From positions 19,619 through 83,618 of the forward strand of contig JAHBST010000001.1 of NCBI GenBank assembly GCA_019638975.1: a stretch of DNA of 64,000 bases. Reading direction: 5' to 3'. Under the pieces are notes generated by a model. The model ran no database searches and was not told the DNA's origin. It saw nothing but the letters and a program-made list of their open reading frames with translations. Both the position numbers and the translations under genes were made by a program. The DNA comes from Cryobacterium sp. Its GTDB lineage: Bacteria > Actinomycetota > Actinomycetes > Actinomycetales > Microbacteriaceae. Below, in pieces: positions 19,364 to 27,674 of this stretch (position 1 is its first letter; each line of letters begins with the position of its first letter).

Positions 19364-19408
19364 AACGCGACGATCGCTGCCACAACGTCGGGGCAGCGAT
19401 CGCGCGTT
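19364..19408. terminator. Bidirectional stem-loop terminator
   Basis: AACGCG (19364-19369), one bulged A, then CGATCGCTGCC (19371-19381) pair with GGCAGCGATCG (19392-19402) and CGCGTT (19403-19408) around a 10-nt loop: 17 base pairs. It lies between two convergent genes. The T tracts on either side are short (TTATTTA on the plus strand, TTTAAGG on the minus strand), but the stem is strong. Confidence 0.75.
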
Positions 19409-19423
19409 ATTTACCTGGAGTGA

Positions 19424-19978
19424 CTACTTCTTGTTGAGGACGTAGAGCAATCCAGTCAGGGCCACCACGATAGCGAAAATGAGTCCGATGACCCAATTCG
19501 CGAGGGCGGCAACCATACCCATCAAGCCGAGGAAGTACAGCAGCGCAAGCAGGAATACCGCCCACATGGCCCACTTCGCCAGCCCTCGTGCGACACCCTT
19601 TTGCATGATGGCGATGGCGGCAAACAGCGTTCCCACAACCACCAGGATCGCGGTCACCCATCCGAGCGCGCCGTCCACCATGCCGCCGAACGCGGGCACG
19701 AGCGCCCACAAGAGCGTGCCCAGTGCGGCCGCCCACAAGCCGACCTTTCCGAGCATGCTGTTGCCTACGGCACCATTGGAGCCGGTCTGGCCCCACGCAA
19801 CAAGGAAGAAGCCGATCGCCACGACGATCAGACCGATAATGCCGAGCCACTTCACAATGTCGCCGGAGGTACCCGCCTGACCGAGCACGATCGCGAGCAG
19901 CCAGAGGAAACCTCCGACGAGAAGCCCGCCGCCACCGTAGATCCGCCAGTTTGCGGTGTCCTTGTCAACAGTTGTCAT
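19424..19978 (-). CDS. Integral membrane protein with six to seven TM segments
   Basis: A 184-residue very hydrophobic protein with repeated helices (G-G-L-L-V-G-G-F-L-W-L-L-A, I-I-G-L-I-V-V-A-I-G-F-F-L, F-L-L-A-L-L-Y-F-L-G-L and others) and a short lysine C-terminus. I do not recognise the family. The ATG at 19978 has AAGGAA upstream; the 13 residues before it in the same frame are excluded on that basis. It is divergent from a PspA gene, which hints at a membrane-stress role, but this is context only. Confidence 0.75.
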   Translation of the reverse strand: MTTVDKDTANWRIYGGGGLLVGGFLWLLAIVLGQAGTSGDIVKWLGIIGLIVVAIGFFLVAWGQTGSNGAVGNSMLGKVGLWAAALGTLLWALVPAFGGMVDGALGWVTAILVVVGTLFAAIAIMQKGVARGLAKWAMWAVFLLALLYFLGLMGMVAALANWVIGLIFAIVVALTGLLYVLNKK

Positions 19979-20230
19979 AGTTGATTCCTTATTCCTTTCG
20001 GAAATCACCACGGCCACGATGACCGCGACGCGCCTATTGTGGCAGCACCCCGCGCTCGTGTAAATGGAACACGCACAAAATGCTGGGTTTCACCTGAGAA
20101 GTTGACGATTCCCAGCGTATTCGCGGCAATCGATGAGGAAAGCCCGCGAAATTCTGGTGCTTTCGCTCACGGCGATTGCTCCACTACCGTGGGAGAACAC
20201 ACGTGACGCCCGATAGAAAAGGAAACGCCC

Positions 20231-20974
20231 ATGGTGAAGCAGTCAATTTTCGGCAGGATCGCGCAATTGGCCAAGGCCAACATCAACGCGCTGCTCGATT
20301 CAGCGGAAGACCCCGCAATGATGCTTGACCAAATGGTGCGGGATTACACGAACAACATCGCCGAAGCGGAAAGCGCGATCGCTCAAACCATCGGGAACCT
20401 TCGCCTCCTCGAGCAGGACCACGCCGAGGATGTCTCCAACGCACAGGACTGGGGCAGCAAGGCTCTTGCCGCGAGCCGGAAGGGCGACGAATTGCGCGCG
20501 GCCGGAAACACTGCGGATGCCGATAAATTCGACAATCTTGCCAAGGTGGCTCTCGGACGCCAGTTGTCCGCAGAAAAGGAAGCGAAGGCCGCCGAGCCGA
20601 CGATCGCAAGCCAGACCGAGGTCGTCGACAAGCTCAAGAAGGGCCTCGACGGCATGCGGGGCAAGCTCACCGAGTTGTCCTCCAAGCGTGATGAACTCAT
20701 CGCGCGGGCGAAGACCGCGAGCGCCCAGCAGCAAGTGATGGATGCCATGAAGAGCATCGACCTATTGGATCCGACGAGCGAGATCAGCCGCTTCGAGGAG
20801 AAGATCCGACGCGAAGAAGCGAAGGTCATCGGCCAGCAGGAGCTCGCAGCGTCGAGCCTCGATGCCCAGTTCGAGCAACTCGCCGATGGAGACAAAGAGG
20901 TCGAAGTCGACGCGAGGCTTGCGGCGCTCAAAGCGGGTGGAGATCCTCAGAAGGCGGTGACGTCGGGAGAGTAA
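20231..20974 (+). CDS. PspA/IM30 (ESCRT-III-like) family protein
   Basis: A 247-residue, almost fully helical protein of the PspA/IM30/Vipp1 family, which polymerises on damaged inner membrane to limit proton leak. The N-terminal amphipathic helix I-F-G-R-I-A-Q-L-A-K-A-N-I-N-A-L-L-D and the following A-E-D-P-A-M-M-L-D-Q-M-V-R-D-Y are diagnostic. Long coiled-coil heptads occupy about 30-150. The start ATG follows AAAAGGAAAC. It is divergent from a membrane protein across 252 nt, and an arginase-fold gene follows after 10 nt. Confidence 0.93.
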   Translation: MVKQSIFGRIAQLAKANINALLDSAEDPAMMLDQMVRDYTNNIAEAESAIAQTIGNLRLLEQDHAEDVSNAQDWGSKALAASRKGDELRAAGNTADADKFDNLAKVALGRQLSAEKEAKAAEPTIASQTEVVDKLKKGLDGMRGKLTELSSKRDELIARAKTASAQQQVMDAMKSIDLLDPTSEISRFEEKIRREEAKVIGQQELAASSLDAQFEQLADGDKEVEVDARLAALKAGGDPQKAVTSGE

Positions 20975-20984
20975 CCTCGACGCG

Positions 20985-21809
20985 ATGGACGTGAACTTTC
21001 TCGTCGCGCCGCAGTGGCAGGGCTCGGGTTCCACGAGAGCGATGCAATTAGTCGACGGCGCCGACGCCATTCGTGGTGACCTCCCGTCCTCCCGCACGAC
21101 CGTCATCGACATTCCGCTCGGCGCGGGCGAAAGCCTCGGGAGCGGCGTCCGTCGAATCAGCGCGATTCAGGCGGTGCGCGACCGGGCCGCGGATGCGCTG
21201 GCCGACGCCGAGGGGGTCACCATCACGATCGGGGGCGATTGCGGCGTCGAGCTCGCTCCGATCGCGCACGCCATCGAACAGCACCCCGGGGGAATGGCTC
21301 TCGTCTGGTTCGACGCGCACCCCGACCTCAACACACCGGAGAGTTCACCGTCGGGAGCGTTTCACGGCATGGTGCTGCGCACGTTGCTCGGCGACGGTTT
21401 CCCCTCGCTCGTGCCCGACCATCCCCTTTCCGCCGATCGGCTGGTACTCGCGGGAGTTCGGGCATTCGACGAACCGGAGGCCGAATGGATCGCCGAAACC
21501 GGCATTCGGATGCTGCCGGTCGATGACGTGTCGCCCGACAGCGTTGTGGAGGCGATCCGCGCAACGGGCGCGAGCGCCGTGTACCTCCACATCGACCTGG
21601 ACGTTCTCGATCCTTCCGAATTCACCTCGCTCGGGTTCCCGGAGCCGTTCGGTCTGTCGCTGGGGACTCTTCTCGAGACGATTCGGGCCATTGCCTCGAC
21701 CTTCGTCCTCGCGGGGGCCGGATTGTGTGAATTCGCGCCGCCCGGTCCGGATGCCGCGGCCGACGACCTGCCGACCATCCTGCGGATCATCGGCACCCTC
21801 ACGACGTGA
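20985..21809 (+). CDS. Arginase/agmatinase-fold family protein with an altered metal site
   Basis: A 274-residue ureohydrolase-fold protein. The metal-binding strands are visible as G-G-D-C (86 is Cys where arginases have His), D-A-H-P-D-L-N (Asp110, His112, Asp114) and H-I-D-L-D-V-L-D-P (Asp204, Asp206). True arginases and agmatinases use G-G-D-H as the first ligand segment, so either the metal site is changed or the protein acts on another substrate. It lies 10 nt after pspA and 24 nt before a crotonase gene on the same strand. Confidence 0.85.
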   Translation: MDVNFLVAPQWQGSGSTRAMQLVDGADAIRGDLPSSRTTVIDIPLGAGESLGSGVRRISAIQAVRDRAADALADAEGVTITIGGDCGVELAPIAHAIEQHPGGMALVWFDAHPDLNTPESSPSGAFHGMVLRTLLGDGFPSLVPDHPLSADRLVLAGVRAFDEPEAEWIAETGIRMLPVDDVSPDSVVEAIRATGASAVYLHIDLDVLDPSEFTSLGFPEPFGLSLGTLLETIRAIASTFVLAGAGLCEFAPPGPDAAADDLPTILRIIGTLTT

Positions 21810-21833
21810 CGAGGTTCGGCCTAGGCTGACGGC

Positions 21834-22646
21834 ATGAGCAGCGAGAGCACCGAATCCGACGAAGCATCACCGCGCATTACCGTCGAACGTGATGGGCAGG
21901 TCCTGCTCATTGGCCTCAATCGGCCCGCCAAACGAAATGCCGCGGATTTCCGGTTGCTGCAGGAACTCGCGAGTGCTTACGGTGAACTCGACCGGAACCC
22001 GGACCTTCGCGCCGGATTCGTGTTCGCGCACGGCGACCACTTCACGGGCGGGCTCGATCTCGCCGATGTCGGCCCCCGCATCGGGCCCGAGGGGCTCGAT
22101 ATGATCCCCGACGGTGGCATCAACCCGTGGGCTGTCGACGGTCGCGCCGTGAGCAAGCCCGTCGTGATCGCGGTGCAAGGCATGTGCCTGACTCTCGGTA
22201 TCGAACTCGTGCTCGCGAGTGACATCGCCGTTGCCGCAGAGACCGCGACCTTCTCGCAAATCGAGGTGAGCCGGGGCATTCTGCCTTTCGGCGGAGCGAC
22301 GATCCGGTTGCCGAGAACCGTCGGTTGGGGCAACGCGATGCGCTGGATGCTCACGGGCGACAGCTTCGACGCCGCAGAAGCACTTCGCATCGGGCTCGTG
22401 CAGGAGCTCGTGCCGCACGGCGAACAGCATGCGCGCGGCCTCGAACTCGCGCGGAGAATTGCGGCGCAAGCACCGCTCGCGGTGCAAGCGACCCTGGCGA
22501 ATGCTCGCCTCGCCGTGCGCGAGGGTGATGCCGCTGCAGAAGCCCGGTTGCAGCCTGAACTCGTCCGGCTCGCCGCTACCGAGGACGCCCGCCTCGGCAT
22601 GGAGTCGTTCGTCGCTCGAACGGCAGCGACTTTCGTCGGACGGTAA
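21834..22646 (+). CDS. Enoyl-CoA hydratase/isomerase (crotonase) family protein
   Basis: A 270-residue crotonase-fold protein: L-N-R-P-A-K-R-N-A near residue 31 (the CoA-contacting segment), an oxyanion-hole strand F-T-G-G-L-D-L-A-D-V, and I-E-V-S-R-G-I-L-P-F-G-G-A-T-I-R-L-P-R. The first catalytic glutamate of hydratases appears kept (I-E-V), but where hydratases have the second glutamate (in the helix after the L-P-R-x-V-G turn) the sequence reads N-A-M-R-W-M. Water addition to enoyl-CoA is therefore doubtful. It lies 9 nt from the flavoprotein gene downstream. Confidence 0.88.
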   Translation: MSSESTESDEASPRITVERDGQVLLIGLNRPAKRNAADFRLLQELASAYGELDRNPDLRAGFVFAHGDHFTGGLDLADVGPRIGPEGLDMIPDGGINPWAVDGRAVSKPVVIAVQGMCLTLGIELVLASDIAVAAETATFSQIEVSRGILPFGGATIRLPRTVGWGNAMRWMLTGDSFDAAEALRIGLVQELVPHGEQHARGLELARRIAAQAPLAVQATLANARLAVREGDAAAEARLQPELVRLAATEDARLGMESFVARTAATFVGR

Positions 22647-22655
22647 TCTCGAACG

Positions 22656-24065
22656 ATGAACGACTACGACGTCATCGTGATCGGCGCGGGTTCCACAGGC
22701 GAGAACGTCGCGGACCGCGCGAGGGCCGGCGGGCTCACGACACTCATCGTCGAAAGCGAACTCGTCGGCGGGGATTGCTCCTATTGGGCCTGCACTCCGT
22801 CCAAAGCGTTGTTGCGCAGCGCTGGAGCATTGCGCGCGGCCCAGCGCGTGGGCGGCGCCCGCGAAGCGGTTTCCGGACGCCTCGACGTCGCAGCCGTTTT
22901 CGCGCGCCGCGACAACGCCGTTCACGAGTGGTCCGACGACGGGCAAGTGAAATGGCTCGCCTCCGCCGGAATCGACCTCGTGCGCGGCGAGGGACGGATC
23001 ACGGGCGAGCGGGAAGTGACCGTCCGCACGGCGAATGGGCACGATGAGCGCTACCGGGCACGCCACGCCGTCGCCGTGTGCACCGGTTCGGCCGCCTTGC
23101 TTCCGGACATTCCCGGACTTGTGGACGCCGAACCGTGGACGAGCCGGGACGCGACGAGCGCGAAGGAGGCCCCCGCGAGTCTCGCGATCCTGGGCGGCGG
23201 AGTGGTCGGCGTCGAAATGGCGACCGCCTATGCAGGGTTCGGCACGGAGGTGACCCTCCTCGCTCGCAGCGGACTTCTCTCGACGGAAGAGCCATTCGCC
23301 GGCGAGCTCGTGCGCGAGGGCCTCACCGAACTCGGCGCACGCGTCATCACCGGCGTCTCCCCGACATCCGTCCGGAGGGAAAGCGGCTCGATCCACGTCG
23401 CCCTCGACGACGGAACGACGATCACTGCGGAGGAGTTGCTGGTCGCGACGGGGAGAGTGCCCCGCACAACCGGGCTCGGACTCGATAGCGTCGGCCTGAG
23501 GGATGGCGAATGGCTCGACGTCGACGACACCATGCGAGTGGCCGGATTCGACTGGCTGTACGCGGTTGGAGACGTCAATCACCGAGTTCTCCTGACCCAC
23601 CAGGGCAAGTATCAGGCGAGAGCAGCGGGCGAGGTCATCGCCGCCCGGGCGCACGGCGACGCGGTCGACGACGCGGATTGGGGCCGGCACGTCGCGACCG
23701 CCGATCATGAGTCGGTTCCGCAAGTCACTTTCAGCGAGCCGGAGGTCGCGTCCGTCGGATTGACCGAAGCGGCCGCCCGGGCCGCCGGCCACGACATCCG
23801 CGTCGTCGACTACAACCTCGGATGGACGGCAGGTGCGAGCCTGTACGCGGACGGCTACCAGGGTCGAGCACGAATGATCGTCGACGAGTCGCGCGGAGTC
23901 GTCATCGGCGCGACTTTCGTCGGCGCCGATGTGGCCGAATTGCTCCACGCCGCGACGATCGCGATCGTTGGAGCAGTTCCGATTTCCCGCCTCTGGCACG
24001 CCGTTCCCGCATTCCCCACGATGAGCGAGGTGTGGTTGCGCCTCTTGGAGAGCTATCGAGGCTAG
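22656..24065 (+). CDS. Class I pyridine nucleotide-disulfide oxidoreductase
   Basis: A 469-residue flavoprotein with an N-terminal FAD dinucleotide motif V-I-V-I-G-A-G-S-T-G, a redox-active pair Cys41 and Cys46 in G-G-D-C-S-Y-W-A-C-T-P-S-K, a second dinucleotide motif I-L-G-G-G-V-V-G-V-E for NAD(P)H, and a C-terminal dimer domain. In lipoamide dehydrogenase and mercuric reductase-like enzymes the C-terminus reads H-P-T-x-S-E, with the histidine catalytic; here it is A-F-P-T-M-S-E. Electron acceptor unknown. Its stop codon overlaps the stop of the convergent glycosyltransferase gene in a shared CTAG. Confidence 0.93.
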   Translation: MNDYDVIVIGAGSTGENVADRARAGGLTTLIVESELVGGDCSYWACTPSKALLRSAGALRAAQRVGGAREAVSGRLDVAAVFARRDNAVHEWSDDGQVKWLASAGIDLVRGEGRITGEREVTVRTANGHDERYRARHAVAVCTGSAALLPDIPGLVDAEPWTSRDATSAKEAPASLAILGGGVVGVEMATAYAGFGTEVTLLARSGLLSTEEPFAGELVREGLTELGARVITGVSPTSVRRESGSIHVALDDGTTITAEELLVATGRVPRTTGLGLDSVGLRDGEWLDVDDTMRVAGFDWLYAVGDVNHRVLLTHQGKYQARAAGEVIAARAHGDAVDDADWGRHVATADHESVPQVTFSEPEVASVGLTEAAARAAGHDIRVVDYNLGWTAGASLYADGYQGRARMIVDESRGVVIGATFVGADVAELLHAATIAIVGAVPISRLWHAVPAFPTMSEVWLRLLESYRG

Positions 24066-25288
24066 AGGCTCGCGTACACACCGAGTAACGCCGTCGCCGA
24101 CGCAGCCCACGTGTATCCGAGAGCGTGATCGCGCGCGGTCGCCGAGAGGGATTCGCGAAACTCCCGATCAGCGAGCAAGCCGGCGATCGTGCTCGCCCAC
24201 ACGCCGGGATCGCGCGAATTCACGAGCACACCGGAAATCCCGTTGGCGACGGATTCGCGCATTCCGCTGCCCTGGAAACCAACGACGGGTGTTCCGCTCG
24301 CCGCCGATTCGAGCGCGACGAGGCCGAAGGTCTCACTCCTCGAGGTCATGAGAGTGAGGTCGGCTGCGGCGAATAGTTCAGCAAGCTCCGTGCGCCCGAG
24401 TGCGCCGACGAAACGGACGTGCTCGTCGATCCCGAGCTCTTCCGCGAGAGATCGCAATCGTGCCAGGTATTCTTCATCGCCGGGAGTCGGTTCCCCCACG
24501 ATCACGAGAACGGGGACGGGCACACTGCCGGCGGCGAGAACACCGAGGGCTCGGATCGCGAGCTCCTGGTCCTTGAGCGGTTGCACTCTGCCCACCACGG
24601 CGAGAATGGGTCGCCCCTCCGCAATAGCCATGGTCGATCGAACTCGGTCGCCGACACCGGGTCGATGAGGGCGGAAGAGGTCGACATCCACTCCGGGCGG
24701 AATCACCCACACCCGGTCTGCGGGAGCTCTCACCCGTTCGAGCAGAAACGTCGCCTCGGCGGCGGAACCGGCGACGATCGCACTCGCCTGACTTGCCAAA
24801 TAAGCTTCCGAACGGATGCGGAACTCCGGTTCCACACCTGCCCCGGGCTCCGCGAAATCGTCTTTCATCGCGGCCAGGGTGTGGAAACTCTGCACGAAGG
24901 GGATGCCGAATTCCAGCGCGACGGGCAGAGCGGCGACTCCGCTCAACCAATAGTGCGCATGGATGACGTCATAGTGCCCGTTCGGTCGCCGTGCCAACTC
25001 TGCGATCGCTTCACCGAACTCGTCGGAAACGGCAGGGAGGCCGGCCTTTTCGATCGCTCCCGGTCCGCCGGCGGCGACCTCCCGCAGCATGACCCCGGTC
25101 TCGAGCTGTCGTTCGCGCGGTTCCCCGATGGCCCTCGTGAGAAGGTCGACCTCCACGCCGTGCCGCGCCAACTCGCCCGCGAGAGACAACAGAGACACGT
25201 TCATCCCGCCCGCATCCCCGATGCCCGGTTCCGCCGAAGGAGAGGTGTGCATCGATACGAACGCGACGCGCGTGGGGAGGCCGGTCAT
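24062..25288 (-). CDS. Glycosyltransferase family 4, MshA-like (D-inositol-3-phosphate glycosyltransferase)
   Basis: A 408-residue GT-B fold enzyme. The N-terminus M-H-T-S-P-S-A-E-P-G-I-G-D-A-G-G-M-N is very close to the acceptor loop of MshA, which joins N-acetylglucosamine to inositol-3-phosphate in the first step of mycothiol synthesis. Further support comes from V-G-R-V-Q-P-L-K in the donor domain and the E-x7-E motif in S-R-S-E-T-F-G-L-V-A-L-E. The alternative is another GT4 enzyme using UDP or GDP sugars. The start is ATG at 25288; a small HExxH gene is divergent 57 nt away. Confidence 0.85.
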   Translation of the reverse strand: MTGLPTRVAFVSMHTSPSAEPGIGDAGGMNVSLLSLAGELARHGVEVDLLTRAIGEPRERQLETGVMLREVAAGGPGAIEKAGLPAVSDEFGEAIAELARRPNGHYDVIHAHYWLSGVAALPVALEFGIPFVQSFHTLAAMKDDFAEPGAGVEPEFRIRSEAYLASQASAIVAGSAAEATFLLERVRAPADRVWVIPPGVDVDLFRPHRPGVGDRVRSTMAIAEGRPILAVVGRVQPLKDQELAIRALGVLAAGSVPVPVLVIVGEPTPGDEEYLARLRSLAEELGIDEHVRFVGALGRTELAELFAAADLTLMTSRSETFGLVALESAASGTPVVGFQGSGMRESVANGISGVLVNSRDPGVWASTIAGLLADREFRESLSATARDHALGYTWAASATALLGVYASL

Positions 25289-25345
25289 GCCATCACTGTA
25301 TTGCCTCCCACTCGGGCGCCGCCGCGAGATGCTAGAACAGTCACC

Positions 25346-25777
25346 ATGGGCATTGCCGGTTCACGATTCGAACGCGGGACGACGGCGCTCGTACGCAGAA
25401 TATCCGCGGTCCCCTGGTTGCGTGCCGCCATCCTGAGTCCCGTCGTGGCGCGACCCGGTTACTGGTTCGCGACTCTGTGCGGACTCGTGTGGGGCGCCGT
25501 GCTGAGCCGTGGCCGCATTCGCCGGCAGAACGGGGTCATCGTCGCGCGCAAGTGCCCCGAGTGGGCGTTCGGTCGAGGAGGCACGACCATCGGGGCCGTG
25601 TTCCTCACTCGCGACGCACTGAGCGAGGGAGTTCTCGCGCACGAGGCGGTTCATCGAGCCCAGTGGAAGCGCTATGGCCTCGCGTTCATTCCGCTCTACA
25701 TCGCGGCGGGCCAGACAGGGACCGCCAATCGTTTCGAGATCGAGGCCGGACTCGAGCGCGGCGGCTACGTCGCCTAA
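25346..25777 (+). CDS. Small membrane-associated protein with an HExxH motif
   Basis: A 143-residue protein not assigned to a named family. It has a hydrophobic segment (G-Y-W-F-A-T-L-C-G-L-V-W-G-A-V-L, about 38-53), then G-G-T-T-I-G-A-V-F-L-T, then A-H-E-A-V-H-R-A-Q-W-K-R-Y-G with His99, Glu100 and His103 forming the zinc-protease signature, a second hydrophobic stretch (F-I-P-L-Y-I-A-A-G) and N-R-F-E-I-E-A, where a glutamate could be the third ligand. The whole suggests a minimal zincin-like domain. The ATG at 25346 was chosen from a frame open far upstream; it starts shortly after the divergent glycosyltransferase start. Confidence 0.75.
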   Translation: MGIAGSRFERGTTALVRRISAVPWLRAAILSPVVARPGYWFATLCGLVWGAVLSRGRIRRQNGVIVARKCPEWAFGRGGTTIGAVFLTRDALSEGVLAHEAVHRAQWKRYGLAFIPLYIAAGQTGTANRFEIEAGLERGGYVA

Positions 25778-25798
25778 CGCTGTTCAAAGCACGGCACG

Positions 25799-27214
25799 CT
25801 ACCACTGCGGCGGGTGACGGTCCTGCCAGCGCAGTCGGCGCTCAAGCTGCGCGCCGAGAGAAACGAGAACATGTTCGCCGCCTGGCCTGCCGATGAGCTG
25901 CACGCCCATTGGCAGGCCATCCGCCGTTTGTGCGACGGGCAGCGTGATGGCCGGCAATCCGGACACATTCACAAAGGACGTGAACGGCGTGTATTGAACC
26001 TGCTGGGCAAAATTGAGTTCGGCATCGTCGGGGTCGTACCAACCGAGGGGCCGCGGCGTCATCGCGAGCGCGGGAGTGAGGATGGCGTCGAATCCCGAGA
26101 ATTGGCGAATGATCGAACGCTCGAACATCGCGAGAGCGGCGAGTGATTCGGCGAGCGCACGGGCGCCGATCTCCCGACCGCGCGCCACAAGCCACTGCGT
26201 GAGCGGTTCGAGTTTTCCGAGGTCGTCCCCTTCGACCGGGATGCTCGACGCGCCGGCTTGCCAGATCGTGCGGAACGCGGGCGCGTACGTGGCGTCCGGT
26301 TCGAGCGCGACTTCCTCGATTCCGTGCCCCAAAGCGTTCAGTTCGCGACGTGCCACCTCCAGTGCGCCCGTAGCGTCGGGTGCGATCCGGATGTCGTAAG
26401 CGTCGTCCCACGGCGAGTTCGTCGTCACGCCGATCTGATAGCGACCCTCACCGCGCACCGCGGATCCGAGAAGCGGACCCTCACCCCGATCCGGGGCGCG
26501 AAGCGCGAACGGGTAGTCGCCGCCGCGCGCCATCGCATCCAGCATCATCGCGGCATCCGCGACCGTCCGGGCCAACGGTCCGGGAACGACGAGGCCGGCG
26601 AGTTTGTCGACTCCCGATCCGGAGGGAATGAGCCCTCGAGAGGGCTTGATGCCGACGAGACCGCATGCTGCCGCGGGAATGCGGATCGAGCCGCCCCCGT
26701 CGGAACCGGGAGCGAAGGGAATCAAACCGGCGGCCACCGCGACGGCGGCGCCTCCGCTCGAACCTCCCGGACCGAGTGCCGTGTCGTACGGATTTCTCGC
26801 GAGCGGCCCGATCCGGTTCTCGGTATAGGACGGCAACCCGAACTCCGGCGTGTTTGTCTTGCCGAGGCTATTGGCGCCCGCCGCATCCATGACGTGCACG
26901 AGCTCATCGGAGAACTCGGGAATCCAATCTGCGAACAACCGGGAACCGAAAGACGTGGGCACTCCCGCACGCTGCACCAGGTCCTTGTCGGCGAACGGCA
27001 CGCCCCACAATGGTGCGGTCCTCGGCATGCTGGACTCGATGGTTTGCGCACGAGCGAGCGCCAGTTCGGCGGTCACGGTCACGAAAGCGCCCAGGAGCGG
27101 ATTCAGCCGCTCGATTCGTTCAAGGTAGTGGAGCGCGAGTTCCGTCGGCGTCACTTCGCCCTTGTGAAGCCAGCTCCATTGCTCGTGCGCGCTCAGGTGG
27201 TGAAGTTCGAACAC
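25799..27214 (-). CDS. Amidase (amidase signature family)
   Basis: A 471-residue amidase with the complete Ser-cisSer-Lys triad: Lys77 in F-A-D-K-D, the G-G-S-S-G-G loop at 150-155 (Ser152) and nucleophile Ser176 in D-G-G-G-S-I-R-I-P-A. It resembles GatA in fold, but no gatB or gatC is nearby and the C-terminus is of the general amidase type, so hydrolysis of a small amide is more likely than tRNA amidation. The ATG at 27214 faces the GntR operon across about 100 nt that contain that operon's promoter. Confidence 0.92.
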   Translation of the reverse strand: MFELHHLSAHEQWSWLHKGEVTPTELALHYLERIERLNPLLGAFVTVTAELALARAQTIESSMPRTAPLWGVPFADKDLVQRAGVPTSFGSRLFADWIPEFSDELVHVMDAAGANSLGKTNTPEFGLPSYTENRIGPLARNPYDTALGPGGSSGGAAVAVAAGLIPFAPGSDGGGSIRIPAAACGLVGIKPSRGLIPSGSGVDKLAGLVVPGPLARTVADAAMMLDAMARGGDYPFALRAPDRGEGPLLGSAVRGEGRYQIGVTTNSPWDDAYDIRIAPDATGALEVARRELNALGHGIEEVALEPDATYAPAFRTIWQAGASSIPVEGDDLGKLEPLTQWLVARGREIGARALAESLAALAMFERSIIRQFSGFDAILTPALAMTPRPLGWYDPDDAELNFAQQVQYTPFTSFVNVSGLPAITLPVAQTADGLPMGVQLIGRPGGEHVLVSLGAQLERRLRWQDRHPPQW

Positions 27215-27235
27215 GGATCGAGCCTACGCGCGAAG

Positions 27236-27284
27236 TTGACAACGAATCGGTTCTATGGTTAGTTAGTCAAGTACCGAACCATAG
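27236..27284 (+). promoter_or_regulatory. Promoter and operator of the YtrA-type GntR operon
   Basis: TTGACA at 27236-27241 is a consensus -35; TAGTTA at 27260-27265 is a weak -10 with an 18-nt spacer. The perfect inverted repeat CTATGGTT (27253-27260) and AACCATAG (27277-27284), with a 16-nt spacer, overlaps the -10 and the start region. A GntR/YtrA dimer bound there would block the operon. The gene's GTG start follows 33 nt after the repeat. Confidence 0.6.
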
Positions 27285-27317
27285 TAGTGATGCGCAGGAG
27301 AGAGGAAAGCGGAAAAC

Positions 27318-27674
27318 GTGGACGACTCCCGCCCGATCTTCATTCAGATCGCAGAGCAGATTCAAAACGAAATACTCAGCGGCGCACTCGCCGAAGGGTC
27401 CCAAGTGCCCTCGACGAACGAATACGCCGCGTTCTACCGGATCAACCCCGCGACAGCGGGAAAAGGGATCAACCTCCTCGTCGACTCCGGAATCCTATTC
27501 AAGAAGAGAGGAATCGGCATGTTCGTAGCCGAGGGTTCGCGCGCGAGGATCGTCTCCGACCGGCGCGAGCAGTTCCATGCCGAATTCGTCACACCGCTCG
27601 TCGTAGAAGCCACTTCTCTCGGCATCACGCCCGCGGAACTCACCGACATGATCATGAAAGAAGGAAACGCATGA
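27318..27674 (+). CDS. GntR-family regulator, YtrA subfamily
   Basis: A 118-residue protein consisting of a GntR winged helix (I-F-I-Q-I-A-E-Q-I-Q-N-E-I-L-S-G then V-P-S-T-N-E-Y-A-A-F-Y-R-I-N-P-A-T-A) followed by a short helical dimerisation tail of about 45 residues, typical of YtrA regulators. These usually repress an adjacent ABC transporter operon and respond to cell-envelope antibiotics or related stress. The GTG start is preceded by GGAAA. It overlaps the ABC ATPase gene by 4 nt (ATGA). Confidence 0.92.
   Translation: MDDSRPIFIQIAEQIQNEILSGALAEGSQVPSTNEYAAFYRINPATAGKGINLLVDSGILFKKRGIGMFVAEGSRARIVSDRREQFHAEFVTPLVVEATSLGITPAELTDMIMKEGNA

Noticed and set aside
21867-24110. 747-codon minus-strand open frame across the crotonase and flavoprotein genes
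   Set aside because: Arg/Gly/His-rich, no motif, and fully covered by two clear plus-strand enzymes.
25799-27214. Amidase as GatA of the tRNA amidotransferase
   Set aside because: gatB and gatC are absent nearby and the C-terminal region fits general amidases.
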